Part shown: one piece after another, positions 12,307 to 21,345 of the stretch | How positions within the stretch are numbered: position 1 is the first letter of the stretch | Layout of the letters: the number at the start of each line of letters is the position of its first letter | Made by a program: the position numbers and the translations under genes | From: Pontederia crassipes | Taxonomy: Eukaryota; Streptophyta; Magnoliopsida; Commelinales; Pontederiaceae | DNA: 64,000 nucleotides | Assembly: GCA_030549335.1 (NCBI GenBank) | Contig: CM060188.1 | Span: 18,851,501-18,915,500, forward strand | Direction: 5' to 3' | The notes under the pieces: generated by a model | Told to the model about the DNA's origin: nothing | Database searches by the model: none | Seen by the model: the letters and a program-made list of their open reading frames with translations, nothing else

Positions 12307-12321
12307 AACTCCCCCAAGCTT
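12307..12321 (-). promoter_or_regulatory. Polypurine tract next to the 3' LTR
   Basis: In element sense the sequence reads AAGCTTGGGGGAGTT directly against the LTR start. This is the expected plus-strand primer site. Confidence 0.85.
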
Positions 12322-13423
12322 AAAGTCTTGCTTGTCCTCAAGCAAAAATTCAAAGCAAGGCTCAAGAAAGTTCCATCATAGCCGCCACATTGTCAACTGA
12401 TTAATTTTCTCATACAATTTTTCTGCACACCTACTACTCAGCATCTTATCATTTTCCATGCACTTAGCTTCATAGAGGTTCTGAATGCTACACAAATTTA
12501 AACAATCTCAAATTCAGCCTTGCAGAAAAAATAAATTGTCTGTCAAATAATAGTATTAATATTGAACATATAAGTACTAATTGAGCTTAAAACTTTTTCT
12601 TTTTCTTTTCATTTTTCAATTTTATTTTTAATCATTTAAAAGTTCTAATCTTCAAGCAGGATTGCACAAGGAAGTCCATGTAGCGGGCTTTGGACTGATG
12701 ACTCCCAAACTAGATGGCCTTAGGGCACCAGGTGATAAAGCACCCCTCGAGTTTACTTGCCCGAACAACCAAGGTTCTGAATGAAGAGTTCGAACTTAGC
12801 CATGATTCAGTACTTCTGTGCTTCTCCATATTCCACAAGATGGTCCATGTAGCAGGTTTTTGATCGACGGATCCCAGAGCAGTTGCCCTTAGGTCGCCAG
12901 GCATGAACCCCTACGGATCTAATTACCCGAACAAACCTTGGTTCCGGATAACACTTTTGTACCTACACATAACTTTATTCAACTTCTTTTTTTTTTATTA
13001 TTATGATTATTTGTTGGGGTTTAACTAACCCTTCTTTTTTATAAGCTCAAAAAGTACTTGATATGGTCAATAATAAGTCTACTATTATCAAGACTTAAAA
13101 GAAATAAAAAGGCATGAATATGATTTTGTCGTCTAGTCATTCATAATTCTACTTAGCATAAGCACATAGTCCATAAGTTTGATACTAAAATAGCAAGTGA
13201 TAAGAAAGAAAAGTATTCAAATTTCATCAATTAACGACATGTCTTTGAACTTTTACTTAAAGATAATTAAAATAGTAAGACAAGAGTTTGTTAGATGGTA
13301 GCAAAAATAAATGCATGCAATGATATTTTTTAGAAAATTTTCAAATTTTTCAATTTTTTAGATTTTTATAAATAGATGCAAACATAAGCAAATAGAAAGA
13401 TATATGCAATGCATGAAATGCAA
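12322..13423 (-). other. 3' untranslated region of the Athila-type element
   Basis: There is no open frame of note. A segment of roughly 120 bp is present twice as diverged direct copies (about 12,670-12,790 and 12,845-12,960), sharing TCCATGTAGC, CCTTAGG and TTACCCGAACAA-type blocks. Pyrimidine-rich stretches occur at about 12,590-12,640 and 12,980-13,000. Confidence 0.6.
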
Positions 13424-13437
13424 ACTCCCCCAAGCTT
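13424..13437 (-). promoter_or_regulatory. Second polypurine-tract-like site
   Basis: CAAACTCCCCCAAGCTT on the plus strand repeats the true polypurine tract, about 1.1 kb upstream of it in element sense and just after the ORF1 stop. The AT-rich sequence following it in element sense resembles the start of the LTR, including TGCATGCA and AAAATTTTCTA pieces. This suggests a remnant duplication. Confidence 0.6.
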
Positions 13438-13549
13438 GAACCAGACACTGTCCTCAGTGTTAAGCCAGCAAGGGAAAGTGATACATACTCAATAAAAAAG
13501 AAAATTTAAAGAAACGAAAATAAAGAAAAGGGAAAAGACACAACCAGAT

Positions 13550-15250
13550 TTATTGTCTGCGGGGTGGCGATGGTGGATAGTAGCTGAGATTTCCTTGGCG
13601 CATATGATACTCATGGATGCGTCTCGTCATGCGCGCATGTTGATTCTGAAGGGATTCGAAGCGACCTTGACGATCATCCATATTTCTAAAATCAGCTCGA
13701 ATGTTGTTCAGCTCTTGTGCTTGTCGAAGTTGCTCTTCCTGAATAGCGTGCAACTGCCCTGACTGACGAAGTTGCTCTTCTTGAAAAGTGTGAAACTCCC
13801 CTGCTTGACGAAGTTGTTCATCATACATTGATTCCCATAAGTTTTGCATGGAAGCATAGTCAGGCTGAGGTGGCGGAGGTGGATAGTAAGTCTGCTCTGG
13901 AGCTGAAGTAAAAGTGGGCTCTGGTGCTATATAGCGATTCTGCACAGGTTCTTGTAAAGGGGCAGATACTTCCATCGAATCGCGTTCCTCATAAGGAGTA
14001 GAAGGTATGAACGAGGAATCAGAAGAGCTCTCTTGTGCTGAAGATGGGATCGGAGAAGGTACCGACATATATGGCGAATGGACGGATGTGGCATATTGGG
14101 AAGCTGCCGGTGATGCAGCCTGGAATCCTTGTTGCTGTTGAAGGTAAGGTTGGGCTGCTGCATAATCAGTAGAATCAAACCAGGAGAAAGGTTCATCCTG
14201 GTGTAGCTGTCCGACAGAGGTAGATGGTCCTGCAGGTGGGATTACTGGAGCTATGACCTGCCTAAAAAGGAGCCAATTATTTGGATTAATCGGCGTAAAA
14301 GCATCTCGATCTGAGCAGGGCACCTCCTGATGGTGGCCTTTAAAAATAAAAACTTTGATCCCTAAGTTGTTGGTCTTCACGAGACCCATAGCCTGAATGG
14401 TCCTACGAGTGAGGTGAGTGTTTCCTGGCACAGCTTCGAGATCATCCAAGTCAAGTTGTAGGTGCTGAGCGATAGGTGTGAGAAGGGCACCCATATTAAT
14501 GCTACCGCCACGATGAGTAGTGCGGCGCTGAAATCGACGAATGAGGAAGGCACCCACATTAACGGGAGTTCTGTGAAGCATGCTGTGGATGAGATATAAC
14601 TCTCCTTCTGAGACGGCACCATCATTATCACTGCGTCCACTTATGGTGTTGCTTAGCATGCGATGGACATAGCGCAGAACAGGATTCTGAATTGAGCTAT
14701 CTTTAGCGGTGTTCCAAACCAATCGATCTTCTTCTGTTATCTGTTTCCAAAAAGTTTCAGCCTCAAAGTCAGCAGGTACAGAAAGAGATCCATGGTTGGG
14801 AAATCCATAGATATTATTAATCTCTCCTAGAGTGAGAGTAAAAGGTCGTCCATAAAGTTGGAATGAAATGCGGGGCTGATCATAGTTCCTGCCATCTAAA
14901 TTAAAGATTTCCAGAGATGAGAGGAATTCCATAATTAGTACTTCATAAGTTGGCCACCAAGAATGCACAAAGTCAGATAGTCCAATTTGAGAAAATAATA
15001 GATGAGTATCTGCAAGTAAATTATACTCCCTCAGTAATTCAGTATCTGAAAATCTGGTGGCATGAATTCGAATATCACACATCCGTTCATATCGAGCTTG
15101 ATACTCCGGCTTAGTCCAATAATAATCTCCGGGGTAGGAGATTAATTGTGAGGGTTGTGGGGCTGGCTGAGCATTCGGATGTCGTCGTTCATGACGTCCC
15201 CTCCATATATTAGCAAATCGCCTCATCTTTATCTGGACAAAAATAAACAA
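13550..15250 (-). CDS. ATHILA ORF1-like protein of the retroelement
   Basis: An open frame of 566 codons. The first Met is at 15,250, but the Met nine codons in (15,226), leading MRRFANIWRGRHERR, is an equally good start. Residues about 75-330 resemble the ATHILA ORF-1 family (PF03078-like), including a WWPTYEVLIMEFLSSLEIF segment followed by a FQLYGRPFTLTLGEINNIYG segment. Residues about 370-470 are rich in Ser, Pro, Gln and Tyr. Near the C-terminus the unit EEQLRQ(A/S)GxxH repeats three times, which predicts a coiled coil, and the tail is PPSPPRRQ. The biochemical role of this family is not known. It is not a polymerase, and an env-like position has been proposed for third ORFs in Athila. 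The frame looks open throughout. Confidence 0.8.
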   Translation of the reverse strand: MFIFVQIKMRRFANIWRGRHERRHPNAQPAPQPSQLISYPGDYYWTKPEYQARYERMCDIRIHATRFSDTELLREYNLLADTHLLFSQIGLSDFVHSWWPTYEVLIMEFLSSLEIFNLDGRNYDQPRISFQLYGRPFTLTLGEINNIYGFPNHGSLSVPADFEAETFWKQITEEDRLVWNTAKDSSIQNPVLRYVHRMLSNTISGRSDNDGAVSEGELYLIHSMLHRTPVNVGAFLIRRFQRRTTHRGGSINMGALLTPIAQHLQLDLDDLEAVPGNTHLTRRTIQAMGLVKTNNLGIKVFIFKGHHQEVPCSDRDAFTPINPNNWLLFRQVIAPVIPPAGPSTSVGQLHQDEPFSWFDSTDYAAAQPYLQQQQGFQAASPAASQYATSVHSPYMSVPSPIPSSAQESSSDSSFIPSTPYEERDSMEVSAPLQEPVQNRYIAPEPTFTSAPEQTYYPPPPPQPDYASMQNLWESMYDEQLRQAGEFHTFQEEQLRQSGQLHAIQEEQLRQAQELNNIRADFRNMDDRQGRFESLQNQHARMTRRIHEYHMRQGNLSYYPPSPPRRQ

Positions 15251-15280
15251 AGAAAAGGTACCGGCTTGGTGGAAGCTCGG

Positions 15281-16190
15281 CCGTAATATGTGTTTGAAGA
15301 GCTCACGGTCGGGGGTGACTCGGCCGTAAGGGACCGATTGACGAAGAACTTCGACCGTAATAAGTAAAGCTCGGCCGGAGATTTGAGTTTGGCCGTAAGA
15401 AGTTGGAGGCGTGACTCGGAACTCGGCCGTAAGGAGTTGATGAACCTGTAGATTTCGGCCGTAAGGAATGGCTGTGTGGTTTCGGCCGTAAAGTGAAAAA
15501 AACTCGCCCGGAGCTTGGCCGTAGGAGAGCGGCGGAGATGGCGTGACTCTGGCCGTAATAAATGTCGGTGCGGTGGAAGACCGGCCGTAACGCTGGAACT
15601 TCGGCCGTAAGGAGTTGCTCGGCCGGAGTCGAGTGGAGTTTCACTTCGGCCGTAAGGTAGAAAGCTCGGCCGTAATGAAGTCTTGGTGCGCGGTGGAACT
15701 TCGGCCGTAAGAAGTTGGAGGCTTGGCACTTTGGGCGTAAGGGAGAAAGCTCGGCCGTAATGTACAGAGGGCGGCGCGGTGTTGAAGCTCCGGAACTTCG
15801 GCCGTAAGGAGTTGCTCGGCCGTAATTGATCTGCAATATGCGAGAAGAGGTAAGTATTTTATAGATAAATTTATGGGGTAACACTCCGACAGCGCGCAGT
15901 GAAAGGTCAAATCCGGGCGTAAAGGCATGCATTTTTCCAAGGTATGTCCGTGGTCTGCTGATGTGACATCTCGGCCGTAATGGAATGGTGGCAGGGCGTA
16001 ATAGGAACCCGCAGCTCTTGTCATGTCTTCGGCCGTAAAGAGCATCGTAGGGCGTGATCTTCGGCCGTAACGAGGAATGGTGTCAGCTTGTCTTGTCAAG
16101 TCCGAGCTTGATGCATGTGCGACAACTCGGCCGTAATGCACACGTAACGAGGGTGGCAGGGCGTAATGTCCGAGCTTCGGCCGTAGAGAG
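15281..16190 (-). repeat. GGCCGTAA motif array between gag and ORF1
   Basis: About 19 exact GGCCGTAA copies and many near copies (GGGCGTAA, GACCGTAA) lie at irregular spacing, all in the same orientation. In element sense they read TTACGGCC. The three minus-strand frames are open across it only because the motif reads LRP, YGR or TAE. The block lies where pol would be in an autonomous Athila element. Confidence 0.9.
15857..15863 (-). promoter_or_regulatory. Candidate internal TATA box upstream of ORF1
   Basis: TATAAAA on the minus strand, in the context ATCTATAAAATACTTACC, lies about 610 bases before the ORF1 start and inside the motif array. It resembles the LTR TATA context (CCCTATAAATACGTG). 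A 3' splice-acceptor-like ATATTGCAG follows about 25 bases downstream. Either could serve ORF1 expression. This is inference only. Confidence 0.35.
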
Positions 16191-16425
16191 AATCAATTGT
16201 TGAAATTTACGCCCCTGAGTTTATCTCCCCTTACAAAACATTAAATATTAATTAAATTAAATGACTCCATAATAAAATAAATGTCTAATTAAAAATAAAA
16301 CTATCACCTAAACTAAGATATTAACAACTAATTAGACTAATCAAAATAAAAAATAAAAATAAAAATAAAAAGGATAGAAATAGTTCTGATTTATAGTCGT
16401 CAGCTTGACTTAGTTCTGATGAAAA

Positions 16426-17814
16426 TCAAGGCCTATTTTGCTCTTCTCCTCTTGGATTTTTTTCTGTGTTACTTGGGAGAGAGCCCGGTGTACGTCCAGT
16501 TAGTTGTGCCGCCATCTGGCCCAGTTGTCTTTCCAGATTTCGAATTGATGCATCCTGACTCGTGGCTCTAGATTCCATATTCTTCTGCAATGCTTGCATT
16601 GTGTCTATGATCTGTGCCATCATCTCCTGCATATGATTTGATGATTGATGTTGGGGAGTGTCAGATTGCCTTTTCAGTATATAATCTTTTGATGGACCAG
16701 AAGATTGGCCTTGGTTCTGATTATAGGCAAACTTCGGATTATGTCTCCATCCATAATCGTTGTTCCTGTAAAATGGATTGGAAATAAAGTTAGCATTTTC
16801 AATTTGATTTGAATCTGAAGTGTTACCTGTAGGGCTATAATTGCTAGAATTTTCCATTAGTGACATCATCTGCTCGAATTTTTGATTAAGTGACTCCAGC
16901 TGAGCCACTATTTCTGAAGATTGTATTCCTTGTGTAGCATGTACATCATGAGTTCGGCGAGATGGTCTCCTTTCTTGGCTCGACTTGAGGGCTACAGCTT
17001 CAATTATATCTTGTATCTCACTAGGACGTTTAGATCCCAGTACTGTCCCTCCTGCTGATTGATCGAGTTTGTCTTGATCTGCAGGTCGTAATCCATGGTA
17101 AAAATCTTCCATTACTTGCCACTTTGGAATTCTATTATCAGGAACTCTGGCCAGCAGTTCCTTATATCGTTCCCAGGCTTCATATAACGTCTCGTTATCG
17201 TCTTGAACAAATGCCCTCAGCTCCCTTCGATATTTGCCTGCCTTTTGTGGTGGGCAATATTTTCCAACAAACTTTTCTACCAACTCCAACCAAGAATGAA
17301 TTGATCCTGCAGGCAAAGTTTTAAACCAAGTGGAAGCTTTGTCACGTAAAGATTGAGGGAATAATAATAAACGAATAACTTCAGAAGAAACATTATTATT
17401 TCTAAAGGTGCTCAGAGTGGCAAGAAATTTATCAAGGTGATCGTGAGGGTCTTCATGAAATCCTCCTCCAAATTGAGATGCTTGTATCATCCTCACGATT
17501 GCGGGATTTATCTCAAAATTATTTGCGTTAATATCAGGCAGCACGATGCATGATTCTCGGTCACTGTATCTGGCTGAGACATATTCTCTCATAGAAAGTT
17601 CTGCTTCATCTTCTCGCCGATTATTATATGGTGGAATTAGTTCATTCTGTTGCTCCAGTCTCTGATTGTCGCGTGCTTGTTCCGCCATTTTTCTTATATT
17701 TCTTCGTAATCGACGATAGGTTCTTTCAATCTCAGGATCAAATTCCAACAGTGGATTTGAACTTTTAGTGCGCTTATCAGAAGATTCCAGGATTGGTTGT
17801 GATTTAATCTTCAA
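16426..17814 (-). CDS. Athila-type Gag protein of the retroelement
   Basis: An open frame of 462 codons. Residues about 130-240 form the retrotransposon Gag core, with WFKTLPAGSIHSWLELVEKF, then YCPP and a LYEAWERYKELLARVP segment. All of these are characteristic of Athila Gag. The C-terminal QLGQMAAQLTGRTPGSLPS is the usual Athila Gag ending before protease, but here the frame stops instead of entering pol. No zinc knuckle is seen, as is common in this lineage. The protein would form the virus-like particle in the cytoplasm. The frame appears open along its whole length, consistent with the young age of the insertion. Confidence 0.88.
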   Translation of the reverse strand: MKIKSQPILESSDKRTKSSNPLLEFDPEIERTYRRLRRNIRKMAEQARDNQRLEQQNELIPPYNNRREDEAELSMREYVSARYSDRESCIVLPDINANNFEINPAIVRMIQASQFGGGFHEDPHDHLDKFLATLSTFRNNNVSSEVIRLLLFPQSLRDKASTWFKTLPAGSIHSWLELVEKFVGKYCPPQKAGKYRRELRAFVQDDNETLYEAWERYKELLARVPDNRIPKWQVMEDFYHGLRPADQDKLDQSAGGTVLGSKRPSEIQDIIEAVALKSSQERRPSRRTHDVHATQGIQSSEIVAQLESLNQKFEQMMSLMENSSNYSPTGNTSDSNQIENANFISNPFYRNNDYGWRHNPKFAYNQNQGQSSGPSKDYILKRQSDTPQHQSSNHMQEMMAQIIDTMQALQKNMESRATSQDASIRNLERQLGQMAAQLTGRTPGSLPSNTEKNPRGEEQNRP

Positions 17815-18149
17815 TTAGCACCTGCAACAACCAATTTTCAGTAAGATAAAAAGAATAAAATAAAATGTATACAAGAAGAAAGAAATTCAGATAATAGGTC
17901 ACGAAAAATGAGTTTTTTTTATTAATAAAGTCTTTCGGCACGATAGAATTTGAAAATTCATCATTAAAATTAATTTTCGAGAGGAACTTTTCAGAAATTC
18001 TTCAAACCAATACGAATACCAAATATTAATATCGACTAAAAGAATTTATGATAATGTAAGAAATCACACAAAATAAATCCGAACTAATTTGCGATCATAG
18101 AGTTAATAATCAGACACAATTAAAAATTATTTTCAGAGAAGAAATAAGA

Positions 18150-19080
18150 TTGATCGGCCGTAATAAGGGTTTACGGTCGTAATTAATCCGAGGCTCGTTC
18201 GTCCGTAAAAAACGTAAAACAATGTTGAAAGGGATTCAACGTGAAGGCGTAAAAATTAGCATGGTGATGAATTATCTTGGCCGAAAAAAAAATTGAATGA
18301 AATGTTGCCAAATGAATCATTACGGCCGACAAAGATTATAGTTCATATCGGCCGTAAAACAATGAGAAGTAAAACATCAACACATATAAATCGGCCGAAA
18401 AGGAGTAAAATCCATGTCGGATGATCCATTACGGCCGAGACAAACTAAATCGCTTCGGCCAAAACAAAGTCAAATCAACAGTTCAAACTATTATAATGTT
18501 ACGGCCGAGAATGAAAAAAAATAATCACAAATAAATTGGGGTCGGAAGATGGCGTAAAAAAAACAAGTGTTCAGAAATTTTACGGCCGTAAAACCATGAG
18601 ATTAATTCTCGGCCGTAAAAATGAAACATGAGATCATTTCGGCCGTAAAAAGATTAAATCGTCAATGAGGTCACTTCGGCCGAGATGATGTCAACACGAG
18701 GCCGTAAAGAAAAATAGGGTTTCGGCCGAAATAATTTCGAATAAAACTCAAATGTCGAAAATTGAATCATTACGGCCGAAAATGAATTAAGCAATTCCTT
18801 ACGGTCGTAAAACAACGAAATCATATGAAGAGTTTAAACAATTAAAATGTTACGGCCGAGAATGAAAACTGATTCGAATAGGGCGTAAAAAATTTAAACC
18901 ATCGATAAACCGGGCGTAACAAGTCAAATCAATATCCATTACTCATGGCGTAAAAACAACGTTCGGATAAAAATATTACGGCCGTGAAGATTAAAAGTTT
19001 AGAATTCAGAAATTATTCATTGCGAGGCCGTAAAATTAATAAAGCCGACATTTCAAATTAAAGTCGTAAATCCATAAGTC
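18150..19080 (-). repeat. GGCCGTAA/TTACGGCC motif array in the leader
   Basis: About 14 exact copies, plus many one-base variants, lie between the primer site and gag. Unlike the other two arrays they occur in both orientations. One is the full palindrome TTACGGCCGTAA (about 18,580). AT-rich spacers of 20-60 bases separate them. No long frame runs through. Confidence 0.85.
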
Positions 19081-19295
19081 GACAATGTAATTTGGAAAAA
19101 TCCAATCAGCGTCGGATTTTAAACCGAAAGTAGATAAATAAAAAAATGTTGTGACCTTTATCTGCAAAAGAAAAAAAATGTTAGTTTATTCACAAAAATA
19201 ATTAAAACAATTAATACATATTTATAAAGAATTATTTACAATTTATTTACATCTCCTAATAATTCATAAAAATCAGAAATTAATTAATAAAATAT

Positions 19296-19313
19296 TCCCC
19301 GGCAACGGCGCCA
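19296..19313 (-). promoter_or_regulatory. Primer binding site, tRNA-Asp type
   Basis: On the minus strand it reads TGGCGCCGTTGCCGGGGA, six bases inside the 5' LTR. This is the primer site known for plant Athila-type elements, complementary to the 3' end of tRNA-Asp. It fixes the orientation of the element as minus. Confidence 0.9.
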
Positions 19314-19319
19314 AAAACT

Positions 19320-21023
19320 TGATGCGTTTGATTTTGTAACAATAAAATTTGCTAGCAAGTGCACTAGTCGCTCAAGTAATATAGTAATAGGAGTAAGAGT
19401 GTCGAACCCACGAGGAATATTATTAATTCAATATCTGAAATTATAAATTAATAAGAGAGGAAAAACATGGATTTTTGGAAAGAGGTTTTATGAAATAAAA
19501 TAAGGAAAATAAGATAAAGATAAAATAATGGTGTTGAAGTTAGGCCTTAGGATGAAAATAGATCAGGATAAATATTTGAACCGAAAAAGATAAATTTAAT
19601 CTTTAAAGATGGATTAGGAATTTTCCCAAGTTATTAATTTACAAGATTAACATCACAGAGTCCACAAACTGGTAATTCTGCTATTTAATCCGGTAAATCA
19701 AACTATCTTAAATTTAATCAAACCTAAAGTCCCACAAACTGGTATTCGTCAGATAAGATTAAAATTAAGATGCATTAATATGAAAATCCTAGACTATTAA
19801 TCACTCCACAAACTGGTTAGATTAACAGACCACATAAACTTGATTCTCCACACACTAGTTATCAAATTTATGTCAATTATTAATTTCACATAAAATCAAT
19901 TAATTTAATTAATGAATTCTGAAATTAAATAATCCACAAACTGGTAAGTACTCAACTCAGAAATCCAAATAATTAAATTAAAAGCATTAAGCACAATTAA
20001 TTAATTGATCAGAAAAGATTAAAACAAATAATATAGGGTCCAAATAATTTCCCTTCAATAATAATCTCCTAAAATGAAATAAATAAAAATATGGAGTTCA
20101 TCCTAGAAATTCTGGAGAGATAATAACAAAATAATAATAATTGGAAGAATTACACCCAAACAGACAAAAGTCAAAGCTTCGGATCACGGGCAGACAGTCG
20201 GGCAGCCTCTCGGACTTGATCAAGATCGCGATCAACTTCCAGCCGTCGCACCTCTCTCCTCTTTGTCGTAGCCTGCAGAGCTCACGACTCGCTGTGGAAG
20301 AAACCTGAACTTCAGAGCACGAATTGAAACTATGGATTCTTCACGTATTTATAGGGTGCGGACGACTTCAATTTGATCTCGGCCGTAACATCGTACGGTT
20401 AACTTTAAATTTATAAGATAAACTCGGCCAAAGATAAATCATTTTATCATTACGCCCAAAGATAAATCCTTTTTATCTTTACTCCCTTCGAGTCTCGGCC
20501 GTAATGAAAATATTTTATCTTTACTCCTTTCCATTACTCCCAAAAGATAAAAAATCCTTTTATCTTTACGCCTTCAAATGTCTTGTTACGCCCAAAGATA
20601 AACTCATTTTTATCTTGTTACGCCCTTCATCTTCATGCCATTACGCCCTCCCAATTTCGGCCGTAAGGAAGGACTTCTCTTGTTACGCCCATTTATCTTT
20701 ACGCCTTCAAATGTTAGCCGTAACAAGAATTAAATCTTGTTACTCCTTTTGAATCTCGGCCGTAACGACTTGGGTGTAAAGCCAAATCTCGGCCGTAAGA
20801 AATAATTTCTTTGAATTTCGGCCGAGATCCGAATTTTCCTGCAAATAATTATCAAAATTTAGTTAATCCATCCACAATTAAAATATTTAGAGAATTTAAT
20901 AATTAAAATTGATAAATCCGGAATTATGATTAGAAGTGACTAAAAATGATGCATGCCATGATCAAATTATAGAAAATTTCATTAAAATAATTAACTAAAA
21001 TATGTTATATTTTGCATGCATCA
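19320..21023 (-). repeat. 5' LTR of the Athila-type element (element sense)
   Basis: A 1,704-bp sequence matching the other LTR apart from about five positions. In element sense U3 runs from 21,023 towards a TATA box at 20,353-20,346. The GGCCGTAA/TTACGCCC array (about 20,375-20,830) lies just upstream of that box. Confidence 0.95.
20346..20353 (-). promoter_or_regulatory. LTR TATA box
   Basis: TATAAATA on the minus strand, about 670 bases into the LTR in element sense, followed by a less AT-rich stretch. This is the likely core promoter of the element. The same box exists in the other LTR at about 11,630. Confidence 0.65.
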
Positions 21024-21345
21024 ATTCTGTTGGACCCTCTTGTCTTTCTGGAGATCTTGGTGGTATTTCTCGATCAGTGTAGCCAAACTGACCGCCTCAT
21101 CGAGGGTTTTGCAGTTTTCTAATCTCGTCAGGGACTTCAAGGCGGGGCTCAGTCCGTCCACAAAATGCTTTGTTACATCTTGCTCATCCATGATCAGCAT
21201 GGAGTATTTTCTCAATCGAACAAACTTTGTTATGTATTGGGCCACTGTCATGATCTCTTATTTTAGGTTCAGAAACTCTTTCTGTTTTAAATCCCTTTGG
21301 AACTTAGGAAAGTAGCGCGTCTCGAATGCCTTGCGGAAGTCCTCC
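21024..21345 (-). pseudogene. Tekay gag fossil, capsid part
   Basis: The minus strand encodes a Ty3/gypsy Gag core with WEDFRKAFETRYFP and YSMLIMDEQDVTKHFVDGL. It lies opposite to the pol of the same element. The Athila-type element split it from 10,441-10,603. It is a broken fossil. Confidence 0.75.

Larger units (their letters stand above)
10604..21023 (-). mobile_element. Young non-autonomous Athila-type Ty3/gypsy element (gag + ORF1, no pol)
   Basis: A complete-looking insertion of 10,420 bp, flanked by perfect ATTCT duplications (10,599-10,603 and 21,024-21,028). The LTRs are 10,604-12,306 and 19,320-21,023. The sense strand is minus: 5' LTR, tRNA-Asp-type primer site, motif-rich leader, gag (17,814-16,426), motif-rich spacer, ORF1 (15,250-13,550), 3' region, polypurine tract, 3' LTR. 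No protease, reverse transcriptase, RNase H or integrase is seen, so mobility would need proteins from a partner. The LTRs differ at about four substitutions and one indel. At assumed rates of 0.7-1.3 x 10^-8 per site per year that is on the order of 0.1-0.2 million years. It looks whole. It landed in the gag fossil of the older Tekay element. Confidence 0.92.

Noticed and set aside
15229-16141. Three long overlapping minus-strand frames (166, 209 and 166 codons)
   Set aside because: They are open only because the GGCCGTAA array reads as LRP, YGR or TAE without stops on that strand. All three frames are equally open and show no domain.
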